From contig NZ_AP018437.1 of assembly GCF_003966975.1 (NCBI RefSeq), positions 62,001 to 126,000 on the forward strand: a DNA stretch of 64,000 nucleotides, read 5' to 3'. Positions 25,761 to 34,721 of this stretch are shown one piece after another. Made by a program: the position numbers and the translations under genes. Within the stretch, counting starts at the first letter, position 1; each line of letters begins with the position of its first letter. Below the pieces are notes generated by a model that ran no database searches, had not been told where the DNA came from, and saw nothing but the letters and a program-made list of their open reading frames with translations. The stretch is from Pelolinea submarina. GTDB lineage: Bacteria; Chloroflexota; Anaerolineae; Anaerolineales; Anaerolineaceae.

Positions 25761-26789
25761 ATGAAAGAATTAAGCGCAAGACAAAAACGGATCCTTTCGC
25801 TGATCGTGCACGAGTACATCTACTCGGCTGACACGGTGGCTTCAAAGCACCTGGTTGAAAAATACAACCTGGACATGAGCTCCGCTACCGTGCGCAACGA
25901 GATGTCCGCGCTGACCGATGAAGGCTACCTCAAGCAGCCCCACACCTCCGCCGGCCGTGTGCCGACCGAGGCCGGTTATCGCTATTTTGTCGGGCAGCTT
26001 ATGCAGGATACGTCTCTGCCGGAAGCCATGCGCCGCACCATCAACCACCAATTCTCGCAGATGCACAACGATATGAAGCAGTGGTTGGAGCTGGCCGCGA
26101 CCGTGCTGGCCAACGAAACCCACGCCGCCTCGCTGATCACGGCGCCCCAGCCGGTGGAAGCACGCATCAAGCACATTCAGTTGATCGCAACCCACGGCCG
26201 GCAGGCATTAGCCGTTCTGGTCATGGAAGGCGGCCAGATTCACCAGCATATTCTGACATTGGAAGAACCGGTCAGTCAGGAACAATTGTCCATTCTGTCC
26301 ACGAAATTCAGCCAGATTTTCGCCGGAAAGAATTTGCATGCGCTCAGCCAATATCACGGGACAATGTCGCAGTTGGAAAAAATTGTGATGGCCTGGATGG
26401 AAGATGAACTGGTGCGTTCGGATCGACTGCCGACCGGTGAAATTTACATGGACGGCATCACCAACATGCTGGCCGAACCGGAGTTTTCGGATTCGGAAGA
26501 AGCGCGTAAGGCGCTGCGTTTGCTGGAAGAACGCTCGCTGCTGCAAGACCTGTTATCTCAAACAGCGCTGCCGGATACCATTGGCGGCGTGCAGGTACTG
26601 ATCGGCGGCGAGGGCAATTGGAACGACCTGCGGCAGTGCTCGGTGATCCTGTCCAGATACGGTTCACCCGGAATTGCCACCGGCACATTGGGTGTTTTAG
26701 GCCCCATGCGTATGGCATACGGGCGCTCCATCTCGATGGTGAGATTTCTCTCAGGAATTCTGAGCGACTTTATTGTTGAACAATGGTAA
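25761..26789 (+). CDS. hrcA: Heat-inducible transcription repressor HrcA
   Basis: Represses heat-shock genes by binding CIRCE. 342 aa from ATG 25761; TTG and GTG codons lie three and two codons earlier and cannot be excluded since no strong ribosome-binding site separates them. N-terminal winged helix (~1-75: LSARQKRILSLIVHEYI, LDMSSATVRNEMSALTDEGYL, PHTSAGRVPTEAGYRYFV), GAF-like middle and C-terminal VLGPMRMAYGRSISMVRFLS motif are typical. Overlaps its own CIRCE-containing leader and is followed after 16 bases by grpE. Confidence 0.95.
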   Translation: MKELSARQKRILSLIVHEYIYSADTVASKHLVEKYNLDMSSATVRNEMSALTDEGYLKQPHTSAGRVPTEAGYRYFVGQLMQDTSLPEAMRRTINHQFSQMHNDMKQWLELAATVLANETHAASLITAPQPVEARIKHIQLIATHGRQALAVLVMEGGQIHQHILTLEEPVSQEQLSILSTKFSQIFAGKNLHALSQYHGTMSQLEKIVMAWMEDELVRSDRLPTGEIYMDGITNMLAEPEFSDSEEARKALRLLEERSLLQDLLSQTALPDTIGGVQVLIGGEGNWNDLRQCSVILSRYGSPGIATGTLGVLGPMRMAYGRSISMVRFLSGILSDFIVEQW

Positions 26790-26805
26790 GCGAGGCATTG
26801 TAATT

Positions 26806-27393
26806 ATGGCAGATGAGAAAAAGAAAGAAAAGAAATTGAATAAAGAAAATGAACCCATTCAGGAATCAACTACCGAATCCGGCGAAAACGCCGGCGCGGA
26901 AAGCGAAACTGTAACCATCCCTCTGAAGGATTATGCCGCACAGTTGGAAGAGCTGGACGACATGCGCCAGAAGGTGGATGAATTCAGCGACGGCTGGCAG
27001 CGCGAACGCGCAGAATTTGCCAATTACCGCAAACGCGTTGACCGCGATCGGGAAATGGAAAGACAAAACAGCAAAATCGACGTCATCAAGAAATATCTGG
27101 CCGTGAACGACGATTTTGAACGCGCATTGAAAAACATTCCCCAGGAAAGCGTGCAAGCTGCCTGGCTGGAAGGATTGAAATTGATCGAGCAGAAATTGAA
27201 AAACCTGCTGGATGGGGAAGGCATTGCGCCCATCCCCGCTGAAAACAAAGCTTTTGATCCGGTTCTGCATGAAGCTATCTCTCATGAAGAGAATCCGGAT
27301 TTTGAGAGCGGACAAATTATCGAAGTAGTCCAAAAGGGCTACACCATCGGCGACAGGGTTATTCGCCCTGCGCTGGTGAGAGTCGCAAAATAG
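26806..27393 (+). CDS. grpE: GrpE nucleotide exchange factor
   Basis: Releases ADP from DnaK. 195 aa from ATG 26806 with GAGG upstream; an in-frame start at 26773 would overlap hrcA. The N-terminus is very Lys/Glu-rich and probably disordered (1-45), followed by the long coiled coil (~50-120, QREREAFANYRKRVDRD-like) and the C-terminal beta domain with FDPVLHEAI and VVQKGYTIGDRVIRPALVRVAK. Nine bases to dnaK. Confidence 0.95.
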   Translation: MADEKKKEKKLNKENEPIQESTTESGENAGAESETVTIPLKDYAAQLEELDDMRQKVDEFSDGWQRERAEFANYRKRVDRDREMERQNSKIDVIKKYLAVNDDFERALKNIPQESVQAAWLEGLKLIEQKLKNLLDGEGIAPIPAENKAFDPVLHEAISHEENPDFESGQIIEVVQKGYTIGDRVIRPALVRVAK

Positions 27394-27402
27394 GAGGCAC
27401 TC

Positions 27403-29310
27403 ATGTCTAAAATAATTGGTATTGATTTAGGAACTACAAACTCAGTCGTGGCCGTGATGTCTGGCGGCGAACCGACTGTTATCTCAACGGCGGAAGGAGA
27501 ACGGCTGTGCCCCTCAGTGGTCGCCATCAATAAAAACGGCGAACGCGTTGTGGGCCGAACGGCGCGCAACCAGGCCATTGTGAACGCGGAGAATACCATT
27601 TTCTCCATCAAGCGTTTCATGGGCCGCAAATTCGACGATCCCGAAGTGCAGCGCACCATCAGCCGCGTGCCCTACAAGGTCACCAAAGCGGCCAACGGCG
27701 ACGTACGCGTGGTCATGGACGGCAAAGAATATTCTCCGCCGGAAGTATCCGCAATGATCCTCAGCAAACTGAAGAAGGATGCTGAAGTTTATTTGGGCGA
27801 AACCGTAACGCAAGCCGTCATCACCGTGCCGGCATACTTCAACGACGCCCAGCGCAACGCCACCAAAGACGCAGGCAAGATTGCCGGTTTGGAAGTGCTG
27901 CGCATCATCAACGAACCGACCGCGTCCTCATTGGCTTACGGTCTGGACAAGAAGAAAAACGAGACCATCGCAGTCTATGACTTGGGCGGCGGCACCTTTG
28001 ATGTTTCCATCCTGGAAGTCGGCGACGGCGTGTTCCAGGTGAAATCCACATCCGGCGACACCTTCCTGGGCGGCGATGACTACGATCAGCGCATCATGGA
28101 TTTCCTGATCGACACCTTCAACAAAGAACAGGGCATGGACCTGCATAAGGACCGCCAGGCGCTGCAGCGTTTGAAGGAAGCCGCGGAAAAGGCCAAGATT
28201 GAACTTTCCACCGTAATGGAAACCGAAATCAACCTGCCTTACCTGACGGCAGACGCCAGCGGCCCGAAACATTTGGTCGTGCGCCTCAGCCGCGCCAAAC
28301 TGGAACAGCTGACCAACGACCTGACCGAAAAGACCATCCAGCCCGTGCGCCAGGCTTTGAAAGACGCCGGTTTGAAAACCACAGACATCAATGAAGTGGT
28401 CATGGTCGGCGGTATGACCCGTATGCCGGCTGTGAACGAAGTTGTGCGCAAGGAATTCGGAAAGGATCCTCACAAGGGTGTCAACCCGGATGAGGTAGTC
28501 GCCATCGGCGCTGCCATCCAGGCCGGCGTGCTCGGCGGCGATGTCAAAGACATCCTGCTGCTGGACGTGACCCCGCTGACCCTGTCCATCGAAACCTTGG
28601 GCGGCGTGGCGACTCCTTTGATCGAGCGCAACACCACCGTTCCGACCCGCAAGAGCCAGATCTTCTCCACCGCTGGCGACAACCAGACCCAGGTTGAGAT
28701 CAACGTGCTGCAGGGCGAACGCCCCATGGCAGCCGATAACAAATCACTGGGCAAATTCATCCTGGACGGCATTCCGCCGGCGCCTCGCGGCGTACCGCAG
28801 GTGGAAGTGACCTTCGATATCGATGCCAATGGCATCATCAACGTGACCGCGGCCGACAAGGCCACCGGGCGCAGCCAGAAGATCACCATCACCGCTTCCT
28901 CCGGCCTGAACGACCAGGAAATCGAACGCATGAAGAAAGAAGCGGAAGAACACGCTGAAGAAGACAAGAAGCGCAAAGAGTTGATTGAAGTGCGCAACAA
29001 TGCCGACAGCGCCGTGTACACCGCCGAAAAGACCTTGCGCGACCTGGGCGACAAGATCGAAGAGAGCCTGAAGACGGAAATCAACGATCAGGTCAATAAG
29101 GTACGCGAAGCTATGGCCACGGAAGATGTGGCGGCCATCCGCGCAGAAAGCGACAAACTGGGCCAGGTGATCCAAAAGATCGGCGCCAGTATGTACCAGC
29201 AGCCGGGTAGCGATCAGAGCGCAGGCCCCTCGGCCGGCGGCGATGAAGGCCCCAGCGGCAGTTCCGATGACGGCGAGGATGTTGTTGACGGCGAATTCAA
29301 GAACGTCTAA
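27403..29310 (+). CDS. dnaK: Chaperone DnaK (Hsp70)
   Basis: ATP-dependent protein-folding chaperone. 635 aa. ATPase domain ~1-375 ([42 protein letters not shown]), the hydrophobic linker [19 protein letters not shown], substrate domain to ~510 and helical lid. The C-terminus is Gly/Ser/Asp-rich and ends with a DVVDGEF motif typical of bacterial DnaK. AGGAGG precedes the ATG. A hairpin separates it from dnaJ. Confidence 0.98.
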   Translation: MSKIIGIDLGTTNSVVAVMSGGEPTVISTAEGERLCPSVVAINKNGERVVGRTARNQAIVNAENTIFSIKRFMGRKFDDPEVQRTISRVPYKVTKAANGDVRVVMDGKEYSPPEVSAMILSKLKKDAEVYLGETVTQAVITVPAYFNDAQRNATKDAGKIAGLEVLRIINEPTASSLAYGLDKKKNETIAVYDLGGGTFDVSILEVGDGVFQVKSTSGDTFLGGDDYDQRIMDFLIDTFNKEQGMDLHKDRQALQRLKEAAEKAKIELSTVMETEINLPYLTADASGPKHLVVRLSRAKLEQLTNDLTEKTIQPVRQALKDAGLKTTDINEVVMVGGMTRMPAVNEVVRKEFGKDPHKGVNPDEVVAIGAAIQAGVLGGDVKDILLLDVTPLTLSIETLGGVATPLIERNTTVPTRKSQIFSTAGDNQTQVEINVLQGERPMAADNKSLGKFILDGIPPAPRGVPQVEVTFDIDANGIINVTAADKATGRSQKITITASSGLNDQEIERMKKEAEEHAEEDKKRKELIEVRNNADSAVYTAEKTLRDLGDKIEESLKTEINDQVNKVREAMATEDVAAIRAESDKLGQVIQKIGASMYQQPGSDQSAGPSAGGDEGPSGSSDDGEDVVDGEFKNV

Positions 29311-29345
29311 AACTACGTTCGTATATAATTAGCTTCTGAAAAAAC

Positions 29346-29388
29346 AGAGGCGTCAGGATGACAGTAATGCCTCCTAACGCCTCTTTAT
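29346..29388 (+). terminator. Intercistronic hairpin between dnaK and dnaJ
   Basis: AGAGGCGT (29346-29353) with ACGCCTCT (29377-29384), an inner AGGA/TCCT helix, and only TTATT after it. It may attenuate transcription or stabilise the upstream mRNA end, lowering DnaJ relative to DnaK. Confidence 0.55.
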
Positions 29389-29403
29389 TGATTAGTGGAG
29401 ACT

Positions 29404-30534
29404 ATGCAAAAACGCGATTATTACGAAGTATTGGGCGTAAGCCGAACCGTCAGCCAGGAAGAGATCAAGGTCGCTTTCCGCAAATTGGCACGCCAATATC
29501 ACCCTGATGTTAATAAATCCCCGGATGCCGAGGAGAAGTTCAAGGAAATCAACGAAGCCTTTATGGTGCTTTCTGACACGGAAAAACGTTCAATCTACGA
29601 CCGTTACGGACACGAAGGGCTGCGTTCCACCGGCGGCATGCCGGATTGGAACACGGTTGACCCTTTCGAAATTTTCGAGCAGTTTTTCGGCGGCATGGGC
29701 GGCATGGGTGGTTTCAGCAGCAGCCGCACGCGGCGTAATTCCCCCAGGCGCGGAGAAGACCTGTTCTATTCCGTCACCCTGGAATTCGAAGAAGCCGCCA
29801 GCGGGCTGGACCGTGAAATGGAAATTACGCGCGACGAAGTCTGCGAACGCTGCAACGGCAGCGGCGCCGAACCGGGCACCAGTCCGGTTACCTGCGGTAC
29901 CTGCCAGGGACGCGGCGAAATCCGCCAAATGCGCCAGACTTTCCTGGGCTCGATGGTCCAGGTAACCACCTGTCCGGATTGCGGCGGCAGCGGCCGGGTA
30001 ATCTCGGATCGCTGCAAGACATGCGGCGGACGCGGTGTTGAACGCAAATCCATCAAAAAGACAATTCCCATTCCCGCCGGTGTGGATAACGGCACGCAGA
30101 TCCGCTTGTCCGGTGAAGGACAGCCCGGCACGAACGGCGGGCCGCGCGGCAACCTTTATATAGAAATAAAGGTCAAAGCCCATAAATTCTTCCGCAGGCG
30201 CAACGACGATGTGCTGCTGGATATGAATATCAATATCGCTCAGGCCGCATTGGGCGCCGAAGTGAAGGTACCCACGCTGGAAGGCGATGAAAAGCTGGTT
30301 ATCCCGCCCGGTACACAACCCGGTAAAGTCTTCAAACTGAGACATAAAGGCATTCCGCACCTGCGCACCAGCGGCAAAGGCGATCAGCTGGTGGTCATCA
30401 ACGTGGAAATTCCCAGCCGTCTGACCAGTGAACAGCGCGAATTATTTGAAAAATTGGCCAAGACACTGGGCAGTGAAGTACTCCCCCAGGAACGCAGTTT
30501 CCTGGATATGTTAAAGGATGTGTTAGGTGGATAA
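29404..30534 (+). CDS. dnaJ: Chaperone DnaJ (Hsp40)
   Basis: Co-chaperone that stimulates DnaK ATPase. 376 aa from ATG 29404, with GGAG close upstream; a GTG three codons earlier is the alternative. J domain 1-70 with HPD in YHPDVNKS, a Gly/Phe-rich region, four CxxCxGxG zinc repeats ([32 protein letters not shown]; ~140-210) and the C-terminal substrate domain. Overlaps prmA by eight bases. Confidence 0.97.
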   Translation: MQKRDYYEVLGVSRTVSQEEIKVAFRKLARQYHPDVNKSPDAEEKFKEINEAFMVLSDTEKRSIYDRYGHEGLRSTGGMPDWNTVDPFEIFEQFFGGMGGMGGFSSSRTRRNSPRRGEDLFYSVTLEFEEAASGLDREMEITRDEVCERCNGSGAEPGTSPVTCGTCQGRGEIRQMRQTFLGSMVQVTTCPDCGGSGRVISDRCKTCGGRGVERKSIKKTIPIPAGVDNGTQIRLSGEGQPGTNGGPRGNLYIEIKVKAHKFFRRRNDDVLLDMNINIAQAALGAEVKVPTLEGDEKLVIPPGTQPGKVFKLRHKGIPHLRTSGKGDQLVVINVEIPSRLTSEQRELFEKLAKTLGSEVLPQERSFLDMLKDVLGG

Positions 30535-31450
30535 AGCCAGTTGGATTGAAGCATCATTAGTGGTCACGCCCGAACAAGCCGAAGCGGTTGCCGAGGTAAT
30601 CGGGCGTTTTACACGAGAAGGGGTGGTAATTGAACAGGCTGCCCTTCCGGATAACCGTGAAGAACAAAACCTGTTGGAAGACCACGTGCGCGTTTATGGA
30701 TATTTCTTTGAAGATCACTCCGTTGAACAGCGTAAACAGAGTCTGGAAGAAGCGCTGTGGCATCTGGGCCAGATCCAGCCCCTGCCGCCGGTGGAATACC
30801 GCCGCATCCAACAAGAAAACTGGATGGCGGCTTGGAAGGATCAATATAAGCCGCTGCAAATCGGGAAACGCATGATGATCATACCGGCCTGGGTCGAGAA
30901 CAAATACCCGGACAAGCTGCCCATTCTGATCAACCCCGGCATGGCTTTCGGCACCGGCACCCACCCCACCACCCAGCTCTGCCTGGAATTTCTTGAAGAT
31001 TATTTAAAGCCCGGCCAGATTGTTTTTGATATCGGCTGCGGGTCAGGCATCCTTTCAATCGGCGCAATTCGCCTGGGCGCGGAACGAGTGATCGCGGTGG
31101 ATATCGATTCGGCTTCGGTAGCTTCCACGCAGGAAAACTACGCTTTGAATAAACTGGACACGCCTATTGAGGTGGCTCAAGGTTCGTCTGACCTCATCCA
31201 GGAAGGCCACTTCGGCCTGCTGCAGGCGCCGGTGGTTGTCGCCAATATATTGGCCTCGGTAATCTGCAACCTGATCGAAGACGGCCTGACCGATTTGGTG
31301 GAACCGGGCGGTCTGTTGATCTTATCCGGAATTCTAGACCATCAAGCCGACAGCATACTCAATAAAGCCGCTGAATACGGCATGAGTCTGGTGGAGAAAC
31401 GCGGCATCGAAGATTGGGTTTCTCTGTGCCTGCGGAAAGACACGAAATAA
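30527..31450 (+). CDS. prmA: Ribosomal protein L11 methyltransferase
   Basis: Methylates ribosomal protein L11 using S-adenosylmethionine. 307 aa from GTG 30527, preceded by AAAGGA. The PrmA N-terminal domain ([20 protein letters not shown]) joins the catalytic domain with [19 protein letters not shown] and motif [16 protein letters not shown] (~165-180), and [11 protein letters not shown] near the active site. It overlaps the dnaJ 3' end, making it part of the heat-shock operon; dnaJ-prmA linkage occurs in several Gram-positive lineages. Confidence 0.95.
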   Translation: MDKASWIEASLVVTPEQAEAVAEVIGRFTREGVVIEQAALPDNREEQNLLEDHVRVYGYFFEDHSVEQRKQSLEEALWHLGQIQPLPPVEYRRIQQENWMAAWKDQYKPLQIGKRMMIIPAWVENKYPDKLPILINPGMAFGTGTHPTTQLCLEFLEDYLKPGQIVFDIGCGSGILSIGAIRLGAERVIAVDIDSASVASTQENYALNKLDTPIEVAQGSSDLIQEGHFGLLQAPVVVANILASVICNLIEDGLTDLVEPGGLLILSGILDHQADSILNKAAEYGMSLVEKRGIEDWVSLCLRKDTK

Positions 31451-31469
31451 CTGACTACCGAATAGAAAA

Positions 31470-31497
31470 AAAGGCGCTGTGAGCGCCTTTTTTTATT
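31470..31497. terminator. Bidirectional terminator between prmA and the OsmC gene
   Basis: AAAGGCGCT (31470-31478), loop GTG, AGCGCCTTT (31482-31490), then TTTTATTT. A runs on the left serve the converging OsmC transcript. Confidence 0.9.
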
Positions 31498-31898
31498 TAC
31501 TCGATAACACATTCCCAGGTAATCTTGGCTACCCCGCGTACGGTGGCTGACACAGAACAATACTTGCTTTCTGAAAGCTCGATAGCCTTCTCGGCTATTT
31601 CGCGGGTGACACCCTCCCCGGACAGGATATATTTCAGATGGATCTTTTCGTATGGCCAGGGCGGATCGGCGGCCTGTTCTCCGCTAACCTGCACTTCCAG
31701 TTTTTGTAAATCGACCTTGCGTTTTTCCAGGATGGACACTACATCGTAAGAACTACAGGTCGCCAGAGCCACCAACAGCAACTCGGACGCTTTCATACCC
31801 ACGCCTTCCCCGGGGGAAGACATTAGCACGGCATGTTTGGTGGAGTCCACTCCGATAAAAGTCCTTCCGCCTGTCCAGCGCACATTTGCTTCAGCCAT
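31497..31898 (-). CDS. OsmC/Ohr family protein
   Basis: 133 aa. OsmC-fold with the two redox-type cysteines at the usual places: Cys48 in the LLVALATCSSYDVV helix and a second in SKYCSVSATVRG. Relatives reduce organic hydroperoxides with their Cys pair (Ohr/OsmC) or belong to the YhfA-like subgroup without a firm role. Length and the AEANVRWTGGRTFIG start fit the YhfA-like or general OsmC group better than Ohr. AAGGAGGTG precedes the start. Convergent with prmA. Confidence 0.88.
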   Translation of the reverse strand: MAEANVRWTGGRTFIGVDSTKHAVLMSSPGEGVGMKASELLLVALATCSSYDVVSILEKRKVDLQKLEVQVSGEQAADPPWPYEKIHLKYILSGEGVTREIAEKAIELSESKYCSVSATVRGVAKITWECVIE

Positions 31899-32199
31899 GA
31901 TTGCACCTCCTTGTATGTGGGTTTATTGTAACGAGTAATTTTGTTTTATAGTGGAAATTTATAGGGTTTTTACAATATTGCTTCAGAAAATAAATTTCAG
32001 AGATAATCAAAAGTCAAATTTTCTCTTGGTTGGCTAGTTAGAAGTTCGTTTTTCTATGTATTCTGATTGGAGCAAAAAAATATGCATTTACAGCTAAAGA
32101 GACAAAAGGAGATTTTTTATAAACTCATTCTCAAAACAATTAATTCTTAATAGTATTCGTTGAAGATTTTGTTTTATTCTTTATAAAAAATATTAGTTA
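31899..32199. other. AT-rich intergenic stretch without a gene
   Basis: Long A and T runs, strikingly lower in GC than either flank. I see no ORF, tRNA or clear terminator. It continues into the equally AT-rich FRG-domain gene and may be its 3' flank from a transferred segment. No flanking direct repeats were noticed. Confidence 0.5.
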
Positions 32200-32940
32200 T
32201 TAGTTTACTTTGACAATTTTCTTTAAATAGCTCGACAATCTATCGAGATCTGGGAAGAGGTTTGATTCTCTTATTCCTAACAGGTCTATTTGTTCATAAA
32301 TTTTCGCTTTAGATTCTTTTTTAATTCTTATTCTTCTTAGGTAATTATCTTTATCAGGAAGATCTTCTAGAGCAATACCATTCCCATGAATTGTAAATAC
32401 TGACATCTGATTCAACATTCGAGGATTTATCTCATTTGGATAGACACTGTATATTTTCTCGTAATCATCGACACTTGCATCAAAAGCAGGAATAGCAAAT
32501 CTATTTGCTATTTTTGAAATTGGAGAAAATACTACTTCTGCTCCAAATTGTGATTTGTCTAGGAGGTAAGGATTTAGAACTGAAATCGACCCATCAAAAT
32601 TATTACAATCCTGTTGTTCTACAGCGAAGAAACACGCAATAAGTGGTGACTCAGTCCAATCAAGTAATCTCGTGGGTAGACCATGGTGTCTCATTAGAAA
32701 CAACCAATTAAGAAAATCCTCCTGATTTGGGACATTCAAACATCTTGAAGGCGCTCGTGCCATAAACCGTACATTTAGATTACTTTCGGAAATGCAATTG
32801 TTTCCTGTCCGCGATATTGAAGGTTGTAATTTCCAATTAATATTACCTTGCCCTCGCCACCAAATTTCACCACGAAATTCTTTTCTGATTTCCAATACAA
32901 ATTGGATAAGATCTTTAATATCTGTAATTATTTCTATCAT
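32200..32940 (-). CDS. FRG-domain protein on an AT-rich island
   Basis: 246 aa. Residues ~20-140 match the FRG domain (named for an F/Y-R-G motif): IWWRGQGNINWKLQPSISR near the N-terminus and LFLMRHHGLPTRLLDWTESPLIACFFAVEQQ in the middle. FRG proteins are of unknown biochemistry and are often found in accessory and phage-defence regions. The gene and its flanks are much more AT-rich than the rest of the window, and Asn/Ile/Lys-rich composition follows, a sign of recent transfer. It is divergent from lexA with only 110 bases between, and the LexA box is in that gap, so SOS control is possible but unproven. No transposase or toxin partner is adjacent. Confidence 0.8.
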   Translation of the reverse strand: MIEIITDIKDLIQFVLEIRKEFRGEIWWRGQGNINWKLQPSISRTGNNCISESNLNVRFMARAPSRCLNVPNQEDFLNWLFLMRHHGLPTRLLDWTESPLIACFFAVEQQDCNNFDGSISVLNPYLLDKSQFGAEVVFSPISKIANRFAIPAFDASVDDYEKIYSVYPNEINPRMLNQMSVFTIHGNGIALEDLPDKDNYLRRIRIKKESKAKIYEQIDLLGIRESNLFPDLDRLSSYLKKIVKVN

Positions 32941-32981
32941 TGTTATTTATCCCCAATATCATTCTACTACCTCATTGAAAC

Positions 32982-33010
32982 TTGACACAGAACTAATGTT
33001 CGTGTATAGT
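32982..33010 (+). promoter_or_regulatory. lexA promoter
   Basis: Consensus TTGACA (32982-32987), exactly 17 bases, TATAGT (33005-33010). The spacer contains the LexA box, so LexA binding would block RNA polymerase. Confidence 0.9.
32989..33002. promoter_or_regulatory. LexA (SOS) operator, Gram-positive DinR-type box
   Basis: AGAACTAATGTTCG holds GAAC-N4-GTTC, the core of the Bacillus-type SOS box (CGAACnnnnGTTCG). It sits inside the lexA promoter spacer and within the lexA/FRG divergent gap. Confidence 0.85.
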
Positions 33011-33050
33011 ATAGTACAAATGTCCCATAATCAAAGGACAGGAGGCAGCA

Positions 33051-33779
33051 ATGGCACGTAGAAGCGAAGGGTTAAGCAAAAGACATCAAAAGATCCTGAA
33101 GTTCCTGTATCAATTCCAGGAGGATAACGGCTATTCCCCATCCATCCGTGAGATCGGTGAGAGCATCAACGTGCAATCCACCTCCCTGGTGGATTACTAC
33201 CTCAAACAACTTGAGGAAATGGGGTATATCTCGCGCGAACAGCACATTTCGCGCAGCATCTGCCTGCTGAAGCCGGTAGAAGGGGAATCCTCTGTCATCG
33301 ACAAATTGGCCGAAGGCATTCGCAACGCCAGCGCGGCGGTGGACGAACTGCTCAGCATTCCCATCATGGGGCGCATTGTGGCCAGCGAGCCGCTGCCCAT
33401 GCCCACCAGCGATGTCGGCTATTTCGATTCCGAAAGCAGCATCGAAATCGCGCGCAGCCTGCTGCCCGCACGCGAGAAAACCGATGATCTGTTCGCCCTG
33501 GAAGTGCACGGCGATTCCATGATCGACGCCATGGTCAACGACGGCGATATTGTCATCATGAAACGCGCCCAGCAAGCCCAGAACGGCGAAATGGTGGCCG
33601 TGTGGCTGGACGACAAAGACGAGACCACCCTGAAGTATTTCTACAAGGAAGCCAAAGGCGTACGCCTGCAGCCCGCCAACCCCAACATGGGCCCCATCTA
33701 TGTGGATAACCCGGCCGCCCTGCGCATTATGGGCAAGGTCGTCATGGTCATCCGCCAGATGCGCAGCGTAGCCGCCTGA
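33051..33779 (+). CDS. lexA: SOS repressor LexA
   Basis: Represses SOS genes and self-cleaves when RecA is activated. 242 aa, ~40 longer than E. coli LexA; the extra length lies between the domains (~75-105). N-terminal winged helix with LSKRHQKILKFLYQFQEDNGYSPSIREIGESINVQSTSLVDYYL (~8-51) binds DNA. The S24 peptidase part has catalytic Ser156 (HGDSM) and Lys195. The cleavage bond aligned to Ala-Gly of E. coli is Ala111-Ser112 here (GRIVASEPL). AGGAGG at 33040-33045 fixes the start. Its promoter carries a LexA box, so it is autoregulated. Confidence 0.95.
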   Translation: MARRSEGLSKRHQKILKFLYQFQEDNGYSPSIREIGESINVQSTSLVDYYLKQLEEMGYISREQHISRSICLLKPVEGESSVIDKLAEGIRNASAAVDELLSIPIMGRIVASEPLPMPTSDVGYFDSESSIEIARSLLPAREKTDDLFALEVHGDSMIDAMVNDGDIVIMKRAQQAQNGEMVAVWLDDKDETTLKYFYKEAKGVRLQPANPNMGPIYVDNPAALRIMGKVVMVIRQMRSVAA

Positions 33780-33800
33780 CACAAAATTCAACTTAACAAA

Positions 33801-33870
33801 AAAGAAGAGGGTTCCCTGACCTAGTCGATCGCGCAGCATCCCCTAGGGGGAAGGGACCCTCTTCTTTTAT
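33801..33870. terminator. Long bidirectional terminator between lexA and the SDR gene
   Basis: AAAGAAGAGGGTTCCCT (33801-33817) pairs with AGGGACCCTCTTCTTT (33852-33867) with one bulged base, A and T runs outside. A further CCCCTAGGGG palindrome sits in the loop. Confidence 0.85.
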
Positions 33871-33884
33871 TTCATTGGTGTGCT

Positions 33885-34709
33885 TCAATCTATATATTTC
33901 GCAGTCAGCGCTTCAGAAATATCCCAGAATCTTTTGCGGTTCTGCGGGTCCCCTGCCAGATCGGAAATGGGTTTTTCCACCTTATGGCTGAAATATTTGC
34001 CGGTAACGCCTTCCACTTCCGGTTCCGTTGCCAGATACACAGAAGTTTGCGCGCCTTCCTCCACACTGGCGCCCTGCATGTTATAGCTCATGCGCAGCAG
34101 CTTGGTTTCGATCACGCCCGGATGCAGCGTGTTGACAGTCACACGGCTGCCCGCCAAGCGATCGGCAAGCTCATTCATGGTGCAGACGCTGGCCAGTTTG
34201 GAGAGGGCGTAAGCATCAAATTCATCGTAGGATTTCTCACCCTGCAGGTTCTGCCAATCAATAACCTTCAGGTTGCGATGCGCGCCGGAAGCCACGGTCA
34301 CCACGCGCGCGGGCGCGCTTTCTTTTAGCAGGTCAAGCAATAAATTGGTCAACAGGAACGAGGCCAAATGGTTGACCACGAAGGTCATCTCCAAACCATC
34401 GGCGTTCAACTCATGTCCCTTGAAGAAAGAACCGGCATTGTTAACCAACACATGCAGTTGGGATTGTTCACGCTTGATCTCGTCCGCCATACGGCGCACA
34501 TCCGCCAGCGAAGAGAAATCCGCCACGTAGAGCGCCAGTTTTTCATTGCAGGTCTCGCGATTCAATTCGTCCAGCACACGGATACCTTTTTCCTTGCTGC
34601 GTCCATGAATCAGAACATGCGCGCCCATGCGCGCCAAATCCAGCGCTGTTTGGCGGCCAATGCCGTCGGTCGCACCGGTAACTAAAATCGTCTTATCTTT
34701 CACATCCAT
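33885..34709 (-). CDS. Short-chain dehydrogenase/reductase (retinol-dehydrogenase-like)
   Basis: 274 aa. NAD(P)-binding TGATDGIGRQTALDLARMGAHVLIHGRS at the start, NNAG near residue 90, catalytic Ser in VVTVASGAHRN and YALSK (Tyr/Lys) in the YDEFDAYALSK stretch. The Arg after the first glycine motif favours NADP. The retinol-dehydrogenase-type SDRs in bacteria act on varied aldehydes, ketones or alcohols; no substrate assigned. GAGGTGG precedes the ATG. Downstream of, and 12 bases from, the LysM lipoprotein gene on the same strand. Confidence 0.9.
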   Translation of the reverse strand: MDVKDKTILVTGATDGIGRQTALDLARMGAHVLIHGRSKEKGIRVLDELNRETCNEKLALYVADFSSLADVRRMADEIKREQSQLHVLVNNAGSFFKGHELNADGLEMTFVVNHLASFLLTNLLLDLLKESAPARVVTVASGAHRNLKVIDWQNLQGEKSYDEFDAYALSKLASVCTMNELADRLAGSRVTVNTLHPGVIETKLLRMSYNMQGASVEEGAQTSVYLATEPEVEGVTGKYFSHKVEKPISDLAGDPQNRKRFWDISEALTAKYID

Positions 34710-34721
34710 GATTTTTCCACC

